Assembly (NCBI RefSeq): GCF_000407445.1
Contig: NZ_ASWB01000005.1
Coordinates: 62,001-126,000, forward strand
Direction of reading: 5' to 3'
From: Enterococcus moraviensis ATCC BAA-383
Lineage (GTDB): Bacteria; Bacillota; Bacilli; Lactobacillales; Enterococcaceae
Length of the DNA stretch: 64,000 bases
Shown: piece after piece, positions 44,392 through 53,175 of the stretch
Numbering within the stretch: position 1 is the stretch's first letter
How the letters are laid out: every line of letters begins with the position of its first letter
The notes under the pieces: generated by a model
What the model saw: only the letters and a program-made list of their open reading frames with translations
The model's database searches: none
What the model was told of the DNA's origin: nothing
Program-made: the position numbers and the translations under genes

Positions 44392-44409
44392 GAATAAGAA
44401 CGAATCTAT

Positions 44410-44458
44410 AGCAAAAGATTGAGACAGCCTTTCGATAGGAATGTCTCAATTTTTTGCT
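44410..44458 (+). terminator. terminator of the YhgE/Pip gene
   Basis: AGCAAAAgATTGAGACA (44410-44426) pairs with TGTCTCAATtTTTTGCT (44442-44458), a 17-bp stem with one mismatch and T residues in the right arm. Confidence 0.88.
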
Positions 44459-44654
44459 ATTTCGGGAGAAGTCGCGGATGATAATGACAGGACTATTCTT
44501 TCAAGGTATCCCTAACAAAAAAGCAAAGAAGTCCAATGAATCAAATTGGGTCTTTCTAAACAATAAAAAGTCACTAATAAAAGTAGTTTTTTACTATACA
44601 AATTTCTAAAAAAAATTTATAGTTCTAAGATATGCTAAAAACGAGGTAGGGATT

Positions 44655-45821
44655 ATGATGATAAATTTTTTAATTGATCGTTTTGAAAAAAGAAAACAAA
44701 AAAGCTCGGATATGCGAACAGCATTTGGCATTTTTGCCGGAGTCGTTGGCCTATTATCAAACTTGTTACTGTTTGTAGGTAAATTGTTGATTGGCTTGAT
44801 TTCAGGTAGTGTATCAATCATGGCAGATGCGATGAACAACTTGTCTGACACGGTATCGTCAGTGTTGACTTTAATTGGTTTTTATATTTCTGGAAAGCCA
44901 GCGGACGAAGAACATCCATATGGCCATGAGCGATTTGAATATATCAGTGGCATGTTAGTTTCGTTATTGATAACCTTCGTAGGGTTCCAATTTTTTATGA
45001 CATCGATCGAACGCATTAAAGACCCACAAAGCATCAAAGTAACCCCAGTAATATTGGTAATATTAGTTTTATCGATTTTGATCAAAATTTGGCAAAGTCT
45101 GTTTTATAGACGGGTGGCTAAGAAAATCGATTCCAATACCTTAGTTGCAACTGCTAAAGATAGTTTGAACGACGTCTTCACAACAATTGCAGTATTAGTT
45201 TCGGCAACGATTGAAGGCATTACGGGGCTTAAAATCGATGGATTCGTTGGATTGGTGATTGCCTGCTATATTATTTTTAGTGGGTTACAGTTGATTCGAG
45301 AATTTGTAAATGAGTTGATGGGACTACGTCCGAATCAAGCAGCCATCGATAAGATGAAAGTGTATTTGTCTTCTGTTTCAGAAATCGTCGGCTATCACGA
45401 TTTATTGATCCATCAATACGGACCGAATAAAACCTTTGCATCCGTTCATATTGAAATCGATGACCGTTGGAATTTAACACAAGCACATGAAACGATCGAT
45501 GAGATTGAAAAGAAATTTAAACAGCAGTTAGGAGTGGATTTAGTCTGTCACATCGATCCAGTAAACTTGCATGATCAACAACAACAGTTTATCCATCAAG
45601 AATTGAAAAAAATCATCAAAGGAATCAATGGTGAATTAAAAGGACACGATATACGCCTAGTAGATCATGGAGATAAGCCGCGTATAGTATTTGACTTAGT
45701 TGTGCCCAATCATTTTAAAGCAACGGATCAAGAACTACGAATTCGTCTACAAGAACAAGTGTATAGAAATATGGGTGATTATATAGTAGAAGTAACTTTT
45801 GATCATAATTATTTATTATAA
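44655..45821 (+). CDS. cation diffusion facilitator metal exporter
   Basis: This 388-residue CDF transporter probably exports Mn, Zn or Fe in exchange for protons. There are six membrane helices in the first 220 residues. The metal site in helix 2 is MADAMNNLSDT (Asp-x3-x3-Asp type), and a HPYGHERFEY motif (His-Pro-Tyr-Gly-His) lies before helix 3. Helix 5 has the second half-site SLNDVFTT. The C-terminal domain is longer than in FieF and continues to residue 388 with VHIEIDDRWNLTQAHETID. The specificity cannot be fixed from sequence. ATG 44658 is an alternative start. It appears monocistronic. Confidence 0.9.
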   Translation: MMINFLIDRFEKRKQKSSDMRTAFGIFAGVVGLLSNLLLFVGKLLIGLISGSVSIMADAMNNLSDTVSSVLTLIGFYISGKPADEEHPYGHERFEYISGMLVSLLITFVGFQFFMTSIERIKDPQSIKVTPVILVILVLSILIKIWQSLFYRRVAKKIDSNTLVATAKDSLNDVFTTIAVLVSATIEGITGLKIDGFVGLVIACYIIFSGLQLIREFVNELMGLRPNQAAIDKMKVYLSSVSEIVGYHDLLIHQYGPNKTFASVHIEIDDRWNLTQAHETIDEIEKKFKQQLGVDLVCHIDPVNLHDQQQQFIHQELKKIIKGINGELKGHDIRLVDHGDKPRIVFDLVVPNHFKATDQELRIRLQEQVYRNMGDYIVEVTFDHNYLL

Positions 45822-45955
45822 ATATTGATGAGACGAAAAAAGTGATTCCATATTCTCAAAAAAAAATATATATAAGGTTATTTAAACAAAAAAATGAAAA
45901 AATAAAAACCTCCAACATGATACTATAGAATTGGATCGTTAGGGGGAGTTATAAA

Positions 45956-46294
45956 ATGGATACAAATTTGTTAGTTATTCTATATTTTTTAGTTGTGGTG
46001 ATTGTTGTTTTGACTTTAGTGATTGTAAGGGACAAACAATTTTTAAGAAGTTTGCTGGAGAAGAAAGACATACTGCAGGAAGAAATCACAGACTTGAAAG
46101 TGGAGAAAGTTCGATTAAAACATACGATAAGATTACAAGATGAAACAATTTCTCATATGTTGACTTCACAGCCACAGTCGGCTAGGCTTGAAAAAACTGA
46201 AATGTCAACGATGAAAACTGTAGAAGACGCAACAGTTCAAGAATGGGATTTTGATAAATATGAAAGTATGAATCAGGAGTATTACAACGAATAA
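45956..46294 (+). CDS. small membrane-anchored coiled-coil protein
   Basis: I do not recognise this 112-residue protein. It has one N-terminal helix (about 5-25, LLVILYFLVVVIVVLTLVIV). A charged coiled-coil stretch follows (about 26-65, LLEKKDILQEEITDLKVEKVRLKHT and on). The acidic C-terminal tail contains the segment EWDFDKYESM. The topology suggests a bitopic protein with its coiled coil in the cytoplasm. GGGGGAG is its ribosome site and a terminator follows directly, so it is monocistronic. No function is offered. Confidence 0.7.
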   Translation: MDTNLLVILYFLVVVIVVLTLVIVRDKQFLRSLLEKKDILQEEITDLKVEKVRLKHTIRLQDETISHMLTSQPQSARLEKTEMSTMKTVEDATVQEWDFDKYESMNQEYYNE

Positions 46295-46300
46295 AATTAA

Positions 46301-46341
46301 GAACGGAAACAGGACTCAAGGAGTTAGGTTTCCGTTTTTTT
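46301..46341 (+). terminator. terminator after the small coiled-coil gene
   Basis: ACGGAAAC (46303-46310) pairs with GTTTCCGT (46328-46335), with further pairing of GACTC and GAGTT inside, then T residues. Confidence 0.85.
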
Positions 46342-46419
46342 GTAGTCATTCGACATTAAACGTAAACTTGTATATCACGCTACAAAAAACTATACTAGAA
46401 AGAAAAAGGAGGGGATTGG

Positions 46420-48081
46420 ATGGAAGCTCAATTGATCGTATTAGGATTTGTTGCGTTGATAATTCTAATCATCATCATAACGGAAATATATAATCGTATA
46501 AAATTAAGAGCATTAGTCAAAACAAAATGGGGGAAATTTCCAAGTGGGAATTTTTTTGACAAAGAAGAGAGCTTAAAAACAGCGTGGGGGAAAGCAAAAG
46601 CGTATAGAAAATACGATAGTGAAATCGATGATATCACATGGTATGATTTAGATGGATTTTCTTTGTTTGAGCGAATCAACGCAACGTATTCGAGTGCCGG
46701 ATCAGAAGCCTTGTATCAGCGAATGCGTAATTTCAACTTCTCTAAAAAAAGCCATGAACGCTTAGAAACATTAATTGATTATTATAAACAAAACCCAGAT
46801 GTCCGAGAAGAAATCCAATTCCAATTTGCCTGTCTTGGTAAAAAAGATAATAATAATGTAGAGAATTATTTGGCTGAAACGAAAAGCCAAGCGTTACCGA
46901 ATACAATGATTTATTTAGTATGTGGAGTATTGCCAATTGTAGGAGTTATTTCATTTATCTTGTTTCCGTCAACACCAGCAATCCTATTTTTAATAGGTTC
47001 GATTTTATTCAATGTCATCTATTATCAAATAAAAAAAGAAAAACTAGAACGTGAGTTAGCTTGTATGGGTTATTTGGTTCAAACCGTGGCATGTGCAAAA
47101 CAAGTAGCCAAACTACGAACGCCTTTTCAAGAAGAGTTGACTAAAAATCTCAAACCAATCGCTTCCATGACTAAATTTGGTATTTCTTTTCGTATGAAGT
47201 CGAATAGTGAAGCTGAATTGATGTTTGATTATTTGTCTATGATTTTTTTGTTGCCGCTTATTTCCTATAATTTCGTTTTAGAAAAAGTAAAAAATTACGA
47301 GTCTCAAGCAAAGGAACTTTGGCGTTTACTTGGTGAATTAGAGGTTAGTGCGGCTGTTTTGAATTTTCGTGAGATAATGCCTGATACTAGCCAACCCATT
47401 TTTTCCGATACGCTTCAAGTGATCGGGGAAGAAGTTTATCATCCACTATTGGCAACGCCAGTACCCAATGCAGTAAATTGGGCAAAAAACACCCTTGTAA
47501 CAGGTTCTAACGCTTCAGGTAAGTCTACTTACGTCAAGAGTGTTGCCATTAGCTGTATCCTATCTGCAACGATTCATACGGCATTAGCCACCAAGTTCCA
47601 ACTGCCTTTTGGACATATCTTAACATCTATGGCCGTTGAAGATGATATTTTTGAAGGAGATAGTTATTTTGTAGCAGAAACAAAGTCTGTTAAACGAGTA
47701 TTAGACTTAGCTGAAACGAATACTCCGTGTTTATGTTTTATTGATGAGATATTAAAAGGAACCAATACGATTGAACGAATTTCAGCATCATCCAGTATGA
47801 TTCATTGGCTAGACAATTACCCATCATTAGCATTTGTTGCGACTCATGATATTGAACTGACCGAAATTTTAAAAGAATCCTGTGATAATGTCCATTTTGA
47901 GGAGCAAGTAACGAAAGAATACGGGGTAACCTTTGATTACAGTTTGAGACAAGGGCCTTCGACTACAAGAAATGCGATTGAATTATTACAGGTATTGAAT
48001 TATCCGAAAGAAATCGTTGCACAAGCAAAAAAAGAAGCGAATCATTTTGATAAACACCGTACATGGCAAAAATTAGAATAG
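46420..48081 (+). CDS. membrane-anchored MutS-like ATPase
   Basis: This 553-residue protein has a MutS-type ATPase domain behind membrane helices. Helix 1 is at about 4-24 and a hairpin of two helices at about 163-204. The ATPase domain has Walker A LVTGSNASGKSTYVKS (about 358-373), Walker B CLCFIDEILKGTN (about 439-451) and the MutS-typical His in VATHD. The mismatch-recognition and connector domains of MutS are absent, as are the Smr and KOW parts of MutS2. Membrane-bound MutS-like proteins are widespread in Firmicutes but uncharacterised. Mismatch repair is unlikely. It is monocistronic with AAGGAGG as ribosome site. Confidence 0.85.
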   Translation: MEAQLIVLGFVALIILIIIITEIYNRIKLRALVKTKWGKFPSGNFFDKEESLKTAWGKAKAYRKYDSEIDDITWYDLDGFSLFERINATYSSAGSEALYQRMRNFNFSKKSHERLETLIDYYKQNPDVREEIQFQFACLGKKDNNNVENYLAETKSQALPNTMIYLVCGVLPIVGVISFILFPSTPAILFLIGSILFNVIYYQIKKEKLERELACMGYLVQTVACAKQVAKLRTPFQEELTKNLKPIASMTKFGISFRMKSNSEAELMFDYLSMIFLLPLISYNFVLEKVKNYESQAKELWRLLGELEVSAAVLNFREIMPDTSQPIFSDTLQVIGEEVYHPLLATPVPNAVNWAKNTLVTGSNASGKSTYVKSVAISCILSATIHTALATKFQLPFGHILTSMAVEDDIFEGDSYFVAETKSVKRVLDLAETNTPCLCFIDEILKGTNTIERISASSSMIHWLDNYPSLAFVATHDIELTEILKESCDNVHFEEQVTKEYGVTFDYSLRQGPSTTRNAIELLQVLNYPKEIVAQAKKEANHFDKHRTWQKLE

Positions 48082-48088
48082 AAATCAA

Positions 48089-48127
48089 GACAGGGATTGC
48101 CTTTTACGGAATCCTTGTTTTTTTATA
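48089..48127 (+). terminator. terminator of the MutS-like gene
   Basis: ACAGGGATT pairs with AATCCTTGT (one G-U pair) near 48090-48118, followed by seven T residues. Confidence 0.75.
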
Positions 48128-48224
48128 TCCTAATAGAATAAGGAAATCAAACTATTTTTTTTGAAAAGAAAATCTTGATAAAATAATTAGTCTGATAATT
48201 TCTTTAGTAGAGAAGGAGGAAGCG

Positions 48225-48245
48225 ATGAAGATTTTTGAAGTTTAG
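48225..48245 (+). CDS. possible six-codon leader peptide ahead of kimA
   Basis: GAAGGAGGA (48212-48220) is the best ribosome site of the region and lies 4 bp before ATG 48225. The frame is Met-Lys-Ile-Phe-Glu-Val and stops at TAG 48243-48245. It may be a leader peptide, or the remnant start of a lost gene. A TTGACA/TAGCAT promoter follows at 48257-48285, so it need not be on the kimA message. Confidence 0.35.
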   Translation: MKIFEV

Positions 48246-48256
48246 CAAATAAATAA

Positions 48257-48285
48257 TTGACAATCTTAATCTAGGGGAGTAGCAT
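48257..48285 (+). promoter_or_regulatory. sigma-A promoter of kimA
   Basis: Perfect -35 TTGACA (48257-48262), 17 bp, then a weak -10 TAGCAT (48280-48285). Transcription would begin about 60 bases before the kimA start. I see no ydaO-type c-di-AMP riboswitch in that short leader. Confidence 0.6.
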
Positions 48286-48353
48286 ATGTGATTGTTTGTG
48301 GAAAAAACATATATTTTTCTGAAAACGGAATAGAAGAAAACTGAGAAGGAGAG

Positions 48354-50186
48354 ATGGATCAAGTGGACTATTTAAAACGATTATTTATCGGAAAACCCTT
48401 AAAATCTACTGAAAATGACGACCATAAACTAAGTCGATTCGCAGCACTGGCTTTATTATCATCTGATGCGTTGTCTTCAATTGCATATGGTACTGAGCAA
48501 ATTGTGGTTGTACTCGTTACGTTATCTGCTGCTGCCATATGGTATTCGTTACCGATTGCTGCTTTTGTTATTATTTTACTTATTTCTTTAACCTTATCTT
48601 ATCGGCAAATCATTCATGCGTATCCTCATGGTGGCGGAGCTTACGTAGTCAGTAGTGAAAATTTAGGAAAGAATGCAGGCTTAGTAGCTGGTGGGTCATT
48701 ATTGGTCGATTATATGTTGACTGTGGCTGTTTCTGTTTCTGCGGGAGCTGAGGCAATCATTTCTGCCGTGCCAGCATTATATGGCCATCAAGTAGCGATT
48801 TCAATTGTTATTGTCTTGCTCATTATGTTGATGAATCTTCGTGGGTTAAGAGAATCAGCTAGTTTCTTGATGTTTCCTGTTTATAGTTTTATTGCGGTGA
48901 TCACGTTGCTGATTGCAACTGGTCTATTCAAAATCGTAACAGGTGTCGTACCGATGCAAGCAACAGCTGTGCCTGGTGCTGTTGTGCCTGGAATCACGAT
49001 TGCATTGATTTTACGGGCATTTTCTTCAGGTTCGTCTTCTTTGACTGGGGTTGAAGCAATTAGTAATGCTGTCCCTTTTTTCAAAAAGCCTAGAGCAAAA
49101 AATGCGGCGGGCACTTTAACGCTAATGGCTGCAATCTTAGGTTTTTTCTTTGTGGGAATCACTTTTATCAACTATTGGTATGGTATTGTCCCTCAAACTG
49201 AGGTAACTGTGTTGGCTCAAATCGGAAAAGCGGTTTTTGGTCAAAACATCCTGTATTATGTCTTGCAGTTTACAACAGCATTGATTTTAGCTGTTGCGGC
49301 AAATACGGGTTTCTCGGCGTTTCCAGTTCTAGCTTATAATTTAGCAAAAGATAAATTTATGCCACATATGTATATGGATCGAGGAGATCGTTTAGGGTAT
49401 TCTAATGGGATTTTGACTTTAGCTGCAGGGTCTGTTGTCTTGTTATTGATTTTCCAAGGGTCAACAGAACGGCTGATTCCGCTTTATTCTATTGGGGTAT
49501 TTATACCATTTGCCTTATCTCAAACAGGAATGGTTATAAAATGGCGAAAAGAAACCAAAAAATGGCTATCAAAATCGATTGCTAATATTGTAGGGGCTTT
49601 GATTTCTTATGGGATCATTATTATTTTATTTATGTATCGTTTAGGCGATATTTGGCCATTTTTTATCATTATGCCCGTGTTGATTTTTGTTTTTTACAGT
49701 ATCCATGCTCACTATAAAAATGTGGCAGAACAACTACGGTTGGAAGAGACTGTGAAACAACAGGAATTTTATGGGAACACAGTTATCGTTTTAGTTGGAA
49801 ATGCCACGCAAGCAAATGTTGGAGCAGTGAATTATGCTCGTTCGATTGGGGATTATGTTGTTGCCATGCATGTGTCTTTGGATGAAAATCAAGCGAAAGA
49901 GAAGGAAATTGAAGCAGAATTTAAAAAGCATTTTCCAGATATACGCTTTTCGGTTGTTCATTCATCGTATCGCTCAATCACCAATCCAATTCTGCGTTAT
50001 GTTGATTTGGTAAGCAAAAATTCAGCGAAACGGGCGTATACGACCACCGTATTGATTCCGCAATTTGTTCCTAATAGACGCTGGCAAAATATTTTGCATA
50101 ACCAAACAAGTTTACGTTTACGTCTTAAATTATCTTGGCGGGAAAATATCGTTGTTGCAACATATAGTTATCATTTGAAAAAATAA
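48354..50186 (+). CDS. kimA: APC-family potassium importer, KimA-like
   Basis: This 610-residue transporter is close to Bacillus subtilis KimA, a proton-coupled high-affinity K+ importer inhibited by c-di-AMP. The N-terminal FIGKPLKS, LSSDALSSIAYGTEQI, AYPHGGGAYVVS and GGSLLVDYMLTVAVS segments match the family. About 12 membrane helices fill residues 25-465. A cytosolic C-terminal domain (about 480-610) of USP-like fold follows, where c-di-AMP binds in KimA. ATG 48354 is only 2 bp from AAGGAG, so GTG 48363 (VDYLKRLFIGKPL) may be the true start. Amino-acid transport is the alternative function. Confidence 0.88.
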   Translation: MDQVDYLKRLFIGKPLKSTENDDHKLSRFAALALLSSDALSSIAYGTEQIVVVLVTLSAAAIWYSLPIAAFVIILLISLTLSYRQIIHAYPHGGGAYVVSSENLGKNAGLVAGGSLLVDYMLTVAVSVSAGAEAIISAVPALYGHQVAISIVIVLLIMLMNLRGLRESASFLMFPVYSFIAVITLLIATGLFKIVTGVVPMQATAVPGAVVPGITIALILRAFSSGSSSLTGVEAISNAVPFFKKPRAKNAAGTLTLMAAILGFFFVGITFINYWYGIVPQTEVTVLAQIGKAVFGQNILYYVLQFTTALILAVAANTGFSAFPVLAYNLAKDKFMPHMYMDRGDRLGYSNGILTLAAGSVVLLLIFQGSTERLIPLYSIGVFIPFALSQTGMVIKWRKETKKWLSKSIANIVGALISYGIIIILFMYRLGDIWPFFIIMPVLIFVFYSIHAHYKNVAEQLRLEETVKQQEFYGNTVIVLVGNATQANVGAVNYARSIGDYVVAMHVSLDENQAKEKEIEAEFKKHFPDIRFSVVHSSYRSITNPILRYVDLVSKNSAKRAYTTTVLIPQFVPNRRWQNILHNQTSLRLRLKLSWRENIVVATYSYHLKK

Positions 50187-50374
50187 AAGAGTTTCGTTCC
50201 GCGCACAGTTTTACGACTAGTTCTGAATAACATGAATCGCGATTTTTTCTCTCGATTGGCTGTCCGATTGTTTATCTAATGGATTGTTTTATTGAATGAA
50301 CAAATTCTTCAAAAAGCTTATGGATACTGACTTGCAACTAGAAGTTGACATGTTGCAAACAGAAAAGTGCTTTC

Positions 50375-50424
50375 TTTTCCACTCCTTTTTTTGTACGGTT
50401 GATATATAAAAAAGGAGTGGAAAA
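50375..50424 (+). promoter_or_regulatory. perfect 17-bp inverted repeat that hides a ribosome site
   Basis: TTTTCCACTCCTTTTTT (50375-50391) is the exact complement of AAAAAAGGAGTGGAAAA (50408-50424), with a 16-base loop. The right arm contains the ribosome site AAAGGAG of the gene starting at 50426. A transcript beginning upstream would fold and block translation; one starting inside the loop would not. A TATATA sits in the loop. Confidence 0.85.
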
Positions 50425-50425
50425 T

Positions 50426-50893
50426 ATGAAGAAGAAATTTATTGTGGGGGCAGTGTTCTTTTTAAGTTTTATTGTTAATGATTTGGTGGCACATGCTGAA
50501 GAATATAGAGGGTCGGTCGATTATTCGTTATCAGATACACAAAAGCAAGTCTCAAGTGTTATTACAGAAGAAGGCGAAGAGCTGATTGTTACAATTGAAA
50601 AAGAACCAACTCTCTCTCGGGCACTAGGTAACGGTACGTATACCGTCTCAACAGAAAGAAGAGGTTCTTGGAAGGCTAGTTATCAGGTAATTATAAAGAA
50701 AAATTCGATTATCTCAACAAAAAATGCTAGTGTTAAAGCTATTTCGGGATCATTTACTAGTAAATCTTTACGAATCGATCATTCAAAGCAAGCTACTTAT
50801 TATTTAAAACGAAAAGTAGGGACTGCTGAAACAACGATAAATCTTCGCGCAAAAATTGATGGTTCTAAGTTGAATGTTTCAGTACTTACCTAA
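50426..50893 (+). CDS. secreted DUF5626-like protein
   Basis: This 155-residue exported protein has a signal peptide (about 1-24, KKKFIVGAVFFLSFIVNDL, then VAHA). The mature part is beta-rich, with GNGTYTVSTERRGSWKASYQ, KNSIISTKNASVKAISGSF and TTINLRAKIDGSKL. This resembles the DUF5626 family of small secreted Firmicute proteins as I remember it; function unknown. ATG 50426 is chosen by its ribosome site and signal peptide. Its stop overlaps the convergent XRE gene by 4 bp. The perfect inverted repeat at 50375-50424 suggests post-transcriptional control. Confidence 0.75.
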   Translation: MKKKFIVGAVFFLSFIVNDLVAHAEEYRGSVDYSLSDTQKQVSSVITEEGEELIVTIEKEPTLSRALGNGTYTVSTERRGSWKASYQVIIKKNSIISTKNASVKAISGSFTSKSLRIDHSKQATYYLKRKVGTAETTINLRAKIDGSKLNVSVLT

Positions 50894-51417
50894 GGATCAG
50901 GCGTGTAGTTTATTTCGATTTTTTGGTCCCATAAGAGATAGTCTCCAAGTATAATGTAAACAAAATATAGATTAATTAGCATGCAACACACACTTACAAC
51001 GTTAACCAACGTGTAGAATGTGTTGCTTTTTTTGTTGCGTTTCATGATAACTGGAGCAAGTATTAGACCCAAAGGAGCAGCGACGGACAAGCCAATTACG
51101 GCAATCAATAACAGTAGCCCTTCATCGGTTTCACCGGCTCCTTGATCATGAATCCAATCTAATTTTTTCCGATGCTCTTCAATCGTTTGGTTGTTTTCAT
51201 CAATTTTCTTTTTCAATTCTTTGTTTTCTTGAACAAGTTCATCTATGGAGACTTCATAAATTTTACTAAGTAAAATTAAATTATCAATATCTGGGTAGCC
51301 TTTTCCGGTTTCCCATTTAGAGACGGACTGACGAGAAACATTCAATTGATCTGCAACAGCTGCTTGGGAAAGACCTCTATTTTCTCGATGTGCACGTAAC
51401 TGATCAGCTAAAGCCAT
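50890..51417 (-). CDS. XRE-family regulator with C-terminal membrane helices
   Basis: This 175-residue protein has an N-terminal Cro/CI-type HTH (about 3-60, LADQLRAHRENRGLSQAAVADQ... then VSRQSVSKWETGKGYPDIDNL). A coiled-coil linker (about 68-98) leads to two hydrophobic segments (about 107-127 and 137-160). Membrane-tethered XRE proteins of this shape are common in Firmicutes next to peptide, immunity or stress genes. ATG 51417 has GGAGGG before it; the longer frame to 51453 lacks a site. It is divergent from the secreted paralogue genes at 51624 and may control them. Confidence 0.85.
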   Translation of the reverse strand: MALADQLRAHRENRGLSQAAVADQLNVSRQSVSKWETGKGYPDIDNLILLSKIYEVSIDELVQENKELKKKIDENNQTIEEHRKKLDWIHDQGAGETDEGLLLLIAVIGLSVAAPLGLILAPVIMKRNKKSNTFYTLVNVVSVCCMLINLYFVYIILGDYLLWDQKIEINYTPDP

Positions 51418-51623
51418 GCGTTTCCCTCCTCTTGCTTTTTTATACTTAATCATACGTCATTTTGAACGAAAAAACTATCATTTTTTGTGTATTTGGGGGC
51501 AACTTTTAGTTGCAAGGAGTGGGGCAACCACAGCGTGTCATGATGTAAACCAATAGGTGCTTACTAAACTATTTTTTTCGTGTGATGATGATTGCATATT
51601 AAAAAGAAAGAAGGTTTTATTTT

Positions 51624-52217
51624 ATGAAAAAAGTGTGTATTGCTTGTTTTGTTTTAGGAATATCTTTAATCCCTTTGATTTTTCCGAAATATTCTTATGC
51701 GGAAACCGAACAGGTAAAAGAGAGAAGGGAAGATTCTGTTATTATCATTAAGGATAACGAATTGTCTTTCGATGGTATTATTGAAAATTCATTCGAACTT
51801 CCTGATGAAAATCAGAACCCAACTATCAGTTCTCGAATGGTAAATCCTATCCGTTATCGCAAAAAAAATGTAAAAAGTTACCAAGAATGGTCTGGGTATA
51901 GACGTATATCTGACAATTTGAAAACAGGAGCTGCAGGTGGCTCAATAAGTGCTACTAAAACGACTACTTTTGGTGTCAGTGTATCTGGAGACATATCGGG
52001 AATCAATGTAAATGCATCGGGATCTGTATCTAGTGCGAAAGGATATAAATTGAATGTTGGTGCAAACAAACGAGTTTATCTTGGTTATAGAACGAGATAT
52101 GCTGTAGAAACGGGTAAAAGAGAGCAATATGATTTAGAAACAGGCAAAGTCTATAGAACAAATAATTATACTGTGAAACGTCCTTTATATGGTGAATATG
52201 CTCTAATAAATTATTAA
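51624..52217 (+). CDS. secreted protein, first of a tandem paralogous pair
   Basis: I do not recognise the family. The 197 residues comprise a signal peptide (about 1-26, ending YSYA-E), a variable acidic region (27-75) and a conserved C-terminal domain of about 119 residues that recurs in the next gene. That domain has SGYRRISDNLKTGAAGGSIS, a Ser/Gly/Val/Thr stretch with alternating hydrophobic residues (FGVSVSGDISGINVNASGSV), the segment GANKRVYLGYRTRYAVETG and the end GEYALINY. The alternating pattern suggests amphipathic beta strands, as in pore-forming or beta-barrel proteins. AAGAAGG precedes the ATG. A toxin-like or surface role is speculation. Confidence 0.72.
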   Translation: MKKVCIACFVLGISLIPLIFPKYSYAETEQVKERREDSVIIIKDNELSFDGIIENSFELPDENQNPTISSRMVNPIRYRKKNVKSYQEWSGYRRISDNLKTGAAGGSISATKTTTFGVSVSGDISGINVNASGSVSSAKGYKLNVGANKRVYLGYRTRYAVETGKREQYDLETGKVYRTNNYTVKRPLYGEYALINY

Positions 52218-52280
52218 CATCTACCTTAAATAAAAAGCGGATAAAACAAATCGATAGTAAAAGAAAGAGGGAGTTATTTT

Positions 52281-52889
52281 ATGAAAAAACTTTTATTTGT
52301 TTCAATTGTTGGGTGCTCATTGTTTTTAGGAAATAAAACCAGTTATGCTGATGAAAACGTTGAAAATTCAATGAATTCATCAGATGTAGTAAGTTCTCAT
52401 GAATTCATTGATTCTTTTGGAAATACAGTAAAAGAAGTCAATGAAGAAGATATTATTTTTTACACCGAAGATTCTAAAATTGAAGAGGAGAGCTCGTTAG
52501 AAATTGCACCTAGATATGCTCTATCTACTCGTAAAAAGAATGTAAAAACATATGATGAGTGGTCAGGGTATAAAAGAATATCTGACAATGTTGCTACTGG
52601 TAGCAAAGGTGGTTCGATAACGGCTACGAAGACAGCTACTTTTGGTGCGAGTGTATCTGGCGATATAAAAGGGATTAAAGTAAATGCTTCAGGATCAGTA
52701 TCTAGCGCAAAAGGCTATACTTTAAATATTGGCGCTAATAAGCGCGTATATTTAGGGTATAGAGTAAGATATGCCGTAGAAACAGGAACGAGAGAAGTTT
52801 ATCGAACAGCTAGTGGAAAATTACATTCTAGTAATAAATATACTGTTAAAAGACCAAAGTATGGAGAATATGCTTTAATTAACTATTAA
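52281..52889 (+). CDS. secreted protein, second of a tandem paralogous pair
   Basis: This 202-residue exported protein has a signal peptide (about 1-24, ending SYADE) and an acidic, divergent N-terminal half. Its C-terminal domain (about 84-202) is roughly three quarters identical by eye to that of the preceding gene, including VSGDIKGIKVNASGSVSSAK, GANKRVYLGYRVRYAVETG and the identical last eight residues GEYALINY. The pair is clearly a tandem duplication in which the N-terminal parts diverged. It lies 63 bp after the first copy with AGAGGGAG as ribosome site and is followed by two tiny membrane-protein genes. Confidence 0.72.
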   Translation: MKKLLFVSIVGCSLFLGNKTSYADENVENSMNSSDVVSSHEFIDSFGNTVKEVNEEDIIFYTEDSKIEEESSLEIAPRYALSTRKKNVKTYDEWSGYKRISDNVATGSKGGSITATKTATFGASVSGDIKGIKVNASGSVSSAKGYTLNIGANKRVYLGYRVRYAVETGTREVYRTASGKLHSSNKYTVKRPKYGEYALINY

Positions 52890-52934
52890 ATAAAAAAATG
52901 TTATGATAGATTAAAAAGAAAGGACTTTAAGTAT

Positions 52935-53141
52935 ATGAATATAAAGTTTGTTAAAGCGATAGGTTATCTCATCATCTCTGCATCAATTCTACTATCATTA
53001 CTATTTAGCTTTAATCCTGATAAAATTCTTGTTGATGGCAACCCGTTAGATACTGGATATATGATATCAAAAACCTTATTTATAATTACTAGTCTACTTA
53101 TTTCAACCATAATTGGAGTTCAATTGATCAACAAAAAATAG
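52935..53141 (+). CDS. tiny two-helix membrane protein
   Basis: This 68-residue protein has two hydrophobic helices (about 7-27, VKAIGYLIISASILLSLLF; and about 44-64, ISKTLFIITSLLISTIIGVQ) joined by a short polar loop with NPDKILVDGNPLDTG. Both ends are basic. AAAGGAC lies about 9 bp before the ATG. It follows the secreted paralogue by 45 bp. Small membrane proteins next to secreted toxin-like genes are often immunity factors, but no family was recognised and the role is inferred only from position. Confidence 0.6.
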   Translation: MNIKFVKAIGYLIISASILLSLLFSFNPDKILVDGNPLDTGYMISKTLFIITSLLISTIIGVQLINKK

Positions 53142-53175
53142 TCCTATTCTAACTATTGAGAAAGTTGATACTAAG

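Noticed and set aside
46420-48081. MutS or MutS2 mismatch/recombination protein
   Set aside because: The N-terminal half is membrane helices instead of mismatch or connector domains, and no Smr domain follows.
48120-48353. ydaO-type c-di-AMP riboswitch ahead of kimA
   Set aside because: The conserved ydaO core segments were not recognised and the leader after the best promoter is only about 60 bases.
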